Source: Emticicia sp031378345
GTDB lineage: Bacteria > Bacteroidota > Bacteroidia > Cytophagales > Spirosomataceae
DNA length: 64,000 bases
NCBI GenBank assembly: GCA_031378345.1
Contig: JANNDY010000105.1
Location: 13,091-77,090 of the forward strand
Reading direction: 5' to 3'
In this document: one piece after another, positions 59,616 through 64,000 of the stretch
How positions within the stretch are numbered: the first letter of the stretch is position 1
How the letters are laid out: each line of letters starts with the position of its first letter
The notes under the pieces: generated by a model
What the model was told of the DNA's origin: nothing
Seen by the model: the letters and a program-made list of their open reading frames with translations, nothing else
The model's database searches: none
Translations under genes and position numbers: made by a program

Positions 59616-59921
59616 CTACACTTTGATTTCAACATCAACACCACTTGGTAACTCCAATTTCATCAAAGCATCAACTGTTTTCGGACTTGCCGAATAGATG
59701 TCGATTAGACGTTTGTAAGTACACAATTGGAATTGCTCACGTGCTTTTTTGTTAACGTGCGGTGAACGCAAAACAGTGAAGATTTCTTTGCGAGTTGGCA
59801 ACGGAATTGGACCGCTAACAACTGCACCTGTAGATTTTACAGCTTTCACAATTCTTTCAGCCGATTTGTCCACTAAATTGTGGTCAAATGACTTCAATTT
59901 GATTCTGATTTTTTGTGACAT
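59616..59921 (-). CDS. rpsJ: 30S ribosomal protein S10
   Basis: 101 residues. MSQKIRIKLKSFDHNLVDKS, GAVVSGPIPLPTRKEIFTVL, RSPHVNKKAREQFQLCTYKR and DALMKLELPSGVDVEIKV are the S10 landmarks, including the NusG/NusB-binding surface. Normally it heads the S10 operon beside rplC; here a terminator follows and rplC is absent, so it stands alone in this window. Upstream on the minus strand lies nadB. Confidence 0.98.
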   Translation of the reverse strand: MSQKIRIKLKSFDHNLVDKSAERIVKAVKSTGAVVSGPIPLPTRKEIFTVLRSPHVNKKAREQFQLCTYKRLIDIYSASPKTVDALMKLELPSGVDVEIKV

Positions 59922-60044
59922 TGGTTCAAGTATTTAAAGTGAGAAAAACCTTTGGCGAAAGAACCATTTGCTTCGACAAAGAACAAGACACTTGCGTATC
60001 AGGGTGCAAAATTAGGCAAAATATTTTTTATTTGAAAGTTTTCT

Positions 60045-61634
60045 TTATAAAACCGAATTTTCAGGCTTTCCACCCAACTTATAAGGATAGTCAGTTGTGA
60101 AATGTAGGCCTCTACTTTCTTTGCGTTTCATGGCACATTTGATAACCATTTCGGCACATTGAACCAAGTTTCGCAACTCACACAATTTCATCGAAAGTTT
60201 GGTTTTTTTGTAGAAATCTTCGGTTTCTTCTTTGATTAATTTCAAACGTCGCATGGCACGCTCTAAACGGAAATCAGAACGAACAATTCCAACATAATCT
60301 GCCATCATTCGCTGTAATTCTCTCAAATTATGCGTTACCAAAATCTCTTCGTTCGATTGTTCTGTGCCAAATTCGTTCCAGTCAGGTACGTTATCTTGGA
60401 AACTCAAATTATCAAAATCTTCGAGGGCTTCGAGGGCAATTCGATGTCCAAAAACTGCCGCTTCGAGCAAAGAATTTGATGCCAAACGATTGGCACCGTG
60501 CAAACCAGTTGACGAACATTCGCCACAAGCAAACAAGCGATTGATGGTTGAACGCCCCATTTCGTCCACCAAAATTCCGCCGCAAAGATAGTGAGCCGCA
60601 GGAACTACGGGAATTTGGTCTTTTGTAATATCAAGTCCAATACTCAGACATTTTTCATAAATATTAGGAAAATGCTGTAAAATCAACTCTTTTGGCTTGA
60701 AAGAAATATCCAAATAGACATGGTCTTCTCCTGTTTTTTTCATTTCGGCATCAATTGAGCGTGCCACAATATCACGAGGAGCAAGCGAGCCACGAGGATC
60801 GTAACCCAACATAAATTCTTCGCCTTTTTTGTTTTTCAAAACACCACCTTCGCCACGAACGGCTTCGGTAATCAAAAAACTTGGGTATTCGCCAGGATTG
60901 TATAGAGAAGTTGGGTGAAACTGAATCATTTCCATATCTCGTACACGCCCTTTTGCTCGATAAACCATTGCAATGCCATCACCAGTGGCAATGACAGGAT
61001 TTGTAGTTGCCGAATAAATATGTCCAGCTCCGCCAGTTGCCATTACAGTCATTTTCGATAAAATTGTTTCTACTTCATCAGTCTGTAAATTTAAGGCATA
61101 AACGCCGTAACAAGTTACATCATTGGTTTCACGATTTACTTCAATACCCAAATGGTGCTGCGTAATAATTTCGACAGCATAATAATGTGTCAAAATTTCG
61201 ATATTCGGGTTTTTGCTTACTTCTTCCAACAAAGCACGTTCGATTTCTTTGCCTGTAATATCTTTGTAGTGCAAGATTCGCTTTTCCGAGTGTCCGCCCT
61301 CACGAGTGAGGTCATATTCGCCATCGTGTTTATCAAAATTTGTACCGTATTCTATTAATTCCTGAATTCTATCAGGACCTTCTTTTACTACAATTTCAAC
61401 AATTTTTCGGTCGCAAAGTCCATCGCCCGCAATGAGCGTATCGCTGATGTGTTTCTCGAAAGAATCTACGTTTGCATCAAAAACTGCTGCAATGCCACCT
61501 TGGGCGTATTTTGTATTGGTTTCGTCGGCATTTACTTTCGTTAAGACCAAAACCTTCCCTTTTGCCGAAGCTTTAAGTGCGAAACTTAAACCTGCAATAC
61601 CCGAACCGATAACTAAAAAATCTACTTTTGTCAT
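60045..61634 (-). CDS. nadB: L-aspartate oxidase
   Basis: 529 residues, flavoenzyme making iminoaspartate for NAD synthesis. I start at the ATG at 61634 (MTKVDFLVIGSGIAGLSFAL); a TTG two codons earlier is less likely. GSGIAGL is the FAD loop, and NTKYAQGGIAAVF, GEREGGVLKN-like (RGEGGVLKNKKGEEF), DPRGSLAPRDIVARSID and HGANRLASNSLLE are succinate dehydrogenase/NadB family motifs. nadA and nadC are not in view. Confidence 0.95.
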   Translation of the reverse strand: MTKVDFLVIGSGIAGLSFALKASAKGKVLVLTKVNADETNTKYAQGGIAAVFDANVDSFEKHISDTLIAGDGLCDRKIVEIVVKEGPDRIQELIEYGTNFDKHDGEYDLTREGGHSEKRILHYKDITGKEIERALLEEVSKNPNIEILTHYYAVEIITQHHLGIEVNRETNDVTCYGVYALNLQTDEVETILSKMTVMATGGAGHIYSATTNPVIATGDGIAMVYRAKGRVRDMEMIQFHPTSLYNPGEYPSFLITEAVRGEGGVLKNKKGEEFMLGYDPRGSLAPRDIVARSIDAEMKKTGEDHVYLDISFKPKELILQHFPNIYEKCLSIGLDITKDQIPVVPAAHYLCGGILVDEMGRSTINRLFACGECSSTGLHGANRLASNSLLEAAVFGHRIALEALEDFDNLSFQDNVPDWNEFGTEQSNEEILVTHNLRELQRMMADYVGIVRSDFRLERAMRRLKLIKEETEDFYKKTKLSMKLCELRNLVQCAEMVIKCAMKRKESRGLHFTTDYPYKLGGKPENSVL

Positions 61635-61635
61635 T

Positions 61636-61667
61636 TTCAATGAGTGATTGTGCGAATGAGTGAGTTA
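61636..61667. repeat. AATGAGTG words upstream of nadB
   Basis: TCAATGAGTGATTGTGCGAA and TGAGTGAGTT, same word family as 26093. It begins within two bases of the nadB start codon, in its leader. Confidence 0.4.
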
Positions 61668-61820
61668 ATTTTTTCTGCGACTCAAAGTTAATCGCAAAAT
61701 TCTTAATTCCACAATTTTGTAATTTTAAGCCTTTGTAAAGGTCTGTGTTGAAGGGTTTTATGGTGTGCTTTTTGGGTGATACACCCGTTGAAAATAGCCT
61801 CTGATAGCCTCATAATTCCT

Positions 61821-63050
61821 TTAAATTACTTCATCATAAACCAAGTAATACAGAAAACGAGCACTGGTAAAAGCAGCATATTCTTTATAGATATTATTTT
61901 TCTTTTGTGCTTTATCCATCACAGATTTTATAATGAGGCATTCAGGTTTCAAAACTGACTGATTACACGCTCTTGCAATAGCAAAACTCTCCATTTCAAC
62001 GGCTATCGCCTTTCTATCTTCTGGTTTTATGGTATCTTCAAAATATTTAGATTTATTTATTACCGATGTGCTACAAGCCATATTACCCTCTAAGTGAGCA
62101 TTTAGATTTGGGGCTAATTGTTTAAATTTAGGATTTCCCAGAGCATCAACCCTTATTTTTTTTATTATTGAATCTTTAATAGGAGAGATATTTGAAATTA
62201 ATGATGATGATGATGATTCAACTTGTAATTCTTTATGAAAAATAGTTTTTTCATTATCATCTGGACTATCACTAATCTTTCCAAATTGAAAAGTAAATAG
62301 CTGATGGGGAATAATTATATCACCAAAATTGATTTCTTTATCATCAGGTTTACCAGCACAAACACCTGTCATAATCACAATTTTTGGTTTCAGTAAATCA
62401 ATAACTTGTGTCGTCAGTAAAGCAGCATCAACCATTCCCATTTTATGTTGCTTTACAAGACCAATGGAAATACTTTTTCTTGTTTTTGTTAGAATTTTGC
62501 CTGATATTAGTTTATGTGTACCTATCTTTTGTTTATTATTTTGACTTAATTTAATGTAATCTTTTATTGGGTTCTGCTCTTCTTGAATAGCATTAATAAC
62601 AACAATATCATAATCTTCATATATTTCTGGTAATTCTTCTCCTCTAATTTCAGCAACAGTTTGAGGTTTCATTTCTCGGATGTTACTTAAAACTTCATCT
62701 ATCTCTAATACCGTATATTTCTTAATTATTTCATCGGATACGCTTGCTTTAAATCTTGTAACAATTTTGAATTTAATTTTTTCTTTATCTATTTCAATTC
62801 TTTGTGCAATAGTTTCACCTGGAGCCTTAACCAATTTTCTATGGTTTTTTAAACTGACATTAGCATGAATCCATATAATAACCTCTCTCTCTGGGCGTAG
62901 TTCAAATACAAGTCTTTCAAACTCTGAATAATCTCTAACTTGTATATAATCAATCTCTAATTTATTAAAATCCTCAGAGAACTTTCTTGTTTCTTTTTCT
63001 TCAAAATCTTCGTTTATTAAGATATTTAAAGGTTGTTTTTTATTATTCAT
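61821..63050 (-). CDS. Nucleoside phosphorylase-domain protein with a possible receiver-like N-terminus
   Basis: 409 residues. Residues about 145-405 are a PNP/MTAN-type nucleoside phosphorylase or nucleosidase: IVVINAIQEEQNPIKDYI, GVCAGKPDDKEINFGDIIIP, VEMESFAIARACNQSVLKPE and SVMDKAQKK carry the ribose-binding glutamate (in MES) and the catalytic aspartate (MDKA). Residues 1-140 alternate strands and helices (LNILINEDFEEKETRKFS, EVIIWIHANVSLKNH, FKIVTRFKASVSD, YTVLEIDEVLSNI), which suggests a receiver-like fold without the standard phosphate-accepting Asp pattern. It starts 11 bases after the ATPase-like gene, so both are one unit. The substrate is unknown. Confidence 0.65.
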   Translation of the reverse strand: MNNKKQPLNILINEDFEEKETRKFSEDFNKLEIDYIQVRDYSEFERLVFELRPEREVIIWIHANVSLKNHRKLVKAPGETIAQRIEIDKEKIKFKIVTRFKASVSDEIIKKYTVLEIDEVLSNIREMKPQTVAEIRGEELPEIYEDYDIVVINAIQEEQNPIKDYIKLSQNNKQKIGTHKLISGKILTKTRKSISIGLVKQHKMGMVDAALLTTQVIDLLKPKIVIMTGVCAGKPDDKEINFGDIIIPHQLFTFQFGKISDSPDDNEKTIFHKELQVESSSSSLISNISPIKDSIIKKIRVDALGNPKFKQLAPNLNAHLEGNMACSTSVINKSKYFEDTIKPEDRKAIAVEMESFAIARACNQSVLKPECLIIKSVMDKAQKKNNIYKEYAAFTSARFLYYLVYDEVI

Positions 63051-63061
63051 GATTATAATTG

Positions 63062-63866
63062 TTATCTTAGATTTTGAGGAAAACTAATTTTAAAAGAATA
63101 TTCTTTTACATCAGTAACTTCATACTCACAATTAAAAAAAGCTAATATTTTTCTTACAACTAACCATCCTGTTTCATTTCCACCTTTATATGGACTCTTT
63201 TGTTTATAATTCAATGTAACATGATCTTTAGTTTCTGATAGTGTTATTTCACAAGGAGTTTGATTAGCATATTTATATTTATTTGTTACAATATTATAAA
63301 ATATAAAACTTAAGAAGTATTCATTTATCTTTATAAAAACTGTTAAGTTAGACGAAAAGTCAAATAGTTTTTTCTCTTCTCCTGATAAATTTCGATTACT
63401 TTCTACAATTACATTTTCAATAGTTTTGTTCCAAATTTCAAATAGACTTGTTTGCGTATTTAGAAAAAATTCACCGACATGTTTCTTGGGATTGAGCAGT
63501 GTATCTCTAAACTCTTTCAAAAGAGTTTCTAAATTTATGTATAAAATTTCTTTAGAATATTCAAAAAAACCATTTTCCCCTTTATCAACAATAAATATAT
63601 ATAATTTTCTAATTCGTTCTATCAATTGTATATAATTTTTTATATCCAAATGCAAATCATATTTCTTAAACTCTTCTATATCCTTAAGACATAAATCTAA
63701 ATTAATTAGTAAACCATTAAGAGAGTCATAAAAGACTTTAAAATCTGTAATAAATTTATCTTTTTCATCTTTTAATTTATTTACGTCTTTTATTAAGATG
63801 ATTTTTTGAATACTAATTAATAAAAGGCTGGCACTGTTATAACTTGATGGGTGTGATTCATTATGG
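63062..63866 (-). pseudogene. Histidine-kinase-type ATPase-like gene, 5' end interrupted by an insertion sequence
   Basis: The frame is open on the minus strand from 63866 to the stop at 63062, with no ATG in the upstream 210 bases. Reading in from the right it gives NESHPSSYNSASLLLISIQK, then charged helices (KLKDEKDKFITDFK, KDIEEFKKY), then LDIKNYIQLIERIRKLYIF. The C-terminal part has FIFYNIVTNKYKYAN (N-box-like), GGNETGWLVVRKILAFFNCE (G-box-like) and YSFKISFP, suggesting a divergent HATPase domain without the usual His dimerisation motif visible. At 63867 an IS3-family end begins, so the true start lies beyond it. A TTG at 63655 could give a shortened 197-residue product. Confidence 0.6.
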
Positions 63867-64000
63867 TGTACCCCAATAGTTGGACAAAATAGTTAATTTA
63901 TTAAAGTGTTAATATTTTTTGTTTAATTGTACTATTCTTAGTTATAGATTGACGTTCATTGAAAACCTGATTTGGAGTGAGGTTTAGTAAAGATTGATGT
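63867..64000. mobile_element. IS3-family insertion sequence, one end (runs out of the window)
   Basis: TGTACCCCAATAGTTGGACA at 63867-63886 looks like the terminal inverted repeat of an IS3-family (IS150-type) element. Inside it the C-terminus of a transposase is read on the minus strand. The other end and any target duplication lie outside the window. Confidence 0.75.
63901..64000 (-). CDS. IS3-family transposase OrfB, C-terminal fragment
   Basis: The minus strand from 63999 reads HQSLLNLTPNQVFNERQSIT followed by KNSTIKQKILTL and stop at 63901. HQSLLNLTPNQVF is the typical end of the DDE transposase of IS3-type elements in Bacteroidota. The catalytic residues lie outside the window. Confidence 0.75.
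   Translation of the reverse strand, partial: HQSLLNLTPNQVFNERQSITKNSTIKQKILTL

Noticed and set aside
63062..63655. The ATPase-like gene as a normal complete gene starting at 63655
   Set aside because: The start would be TTG, and coding-like sequence continues upstream in the same frame to the insertion sequence, so a truncated gene is more likely.

Overview
This is an AT-rich bacterial chromosomal window that looks like a member of the Bacteroidota, most likely an aerobic Cytophagales-type organism. The signs are a type IX secretion C-terminal signal on the lipase-like protein at 2589-4556, TAnnTTTG-type -7 boxes in front of several genes, few recognisable Shine-Dalgarno sequences, PVC-type cytochrome and DUF1080 (3-keto-disaccharide hydrolase) genes, and an ArgB/M20 deacylase pair like the Bacteroidota arginine pathway. 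The genus cannot be named from sequence alone.

Layout. 1-5.3 kb: start of rpoN (cut by the window edge), asd, a TIR-domain protein paired with a secreted lipase-like protein, and a 5-formyl-THF cyclo-ligase. 5.4-10.4 kb: a fatty-acid operon (hotdog protein, small unknown, fadN-like, fadA-like) headed by a duplicated palindromic operator and split by a ~490-bp islet carrying a GxxExxY protein. 10.5-18.4 kb: an RluA-type pseudouridine synthase, a helix-hairpin-helix/outer-membrane protein, a PVC-type cytochrome, a TIM-barrel protein and a TonB/TPR protein. 18.4-22.2 kb: tRNA-His with a decayed partial copy, recG, a MazF/PemK-type toxin-antitoxin pair bracketed by a duplicated recG 3' end, and a lipoprotein between inverted repeats. 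22.3-38.7 kb: housekeeping genes (Kbp-like, purS, pssA, MBL hydrolase, RsmI-like methylase, selD, CocE-type hydrolase, oxyR, subtilase, Cys/Met-metabolism PLP enzyme, argB, argE-like, ydcZ-like, waaA). 39-41.7 kb: a NACHT/STAND ATPase with C-terminal pentapeptide repeats. 42-50 kb: pcrA/uvrD, a ccmBCDE cluster with a DCC protein, feoAB and a GroES-like protein. 50-61.6 kb: DUF4846, an ABC exporter, MFS plus DUF1080, secreted proteins, DUF937-OmpA, DUF4337, pdhA, rpsJ and nadB. 61.8-64 kb: a two-gene module, a nucleoside-phosphorylase protein with a possible receiver-like N-terminus and a divergent histidine-kinase-type ATPase, whose 5' end is cut by an IS3-family insertion that leaves the window.

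The strongest theme is repeat DNA not only between genes but inside them. Repeat insertions in frame appear to have altered the PLP enzyme, WaaA, 5-formyl-THF cyclo-ligase and two signal peptides. The best candidates for a little-described system are the phosphorylase/ATPase module at the right end, the toxin-antitoxin cassette bracketed by recG 3' ends, and the NACHT-pentapeptide protein. No function has been tested and no database search was possible.
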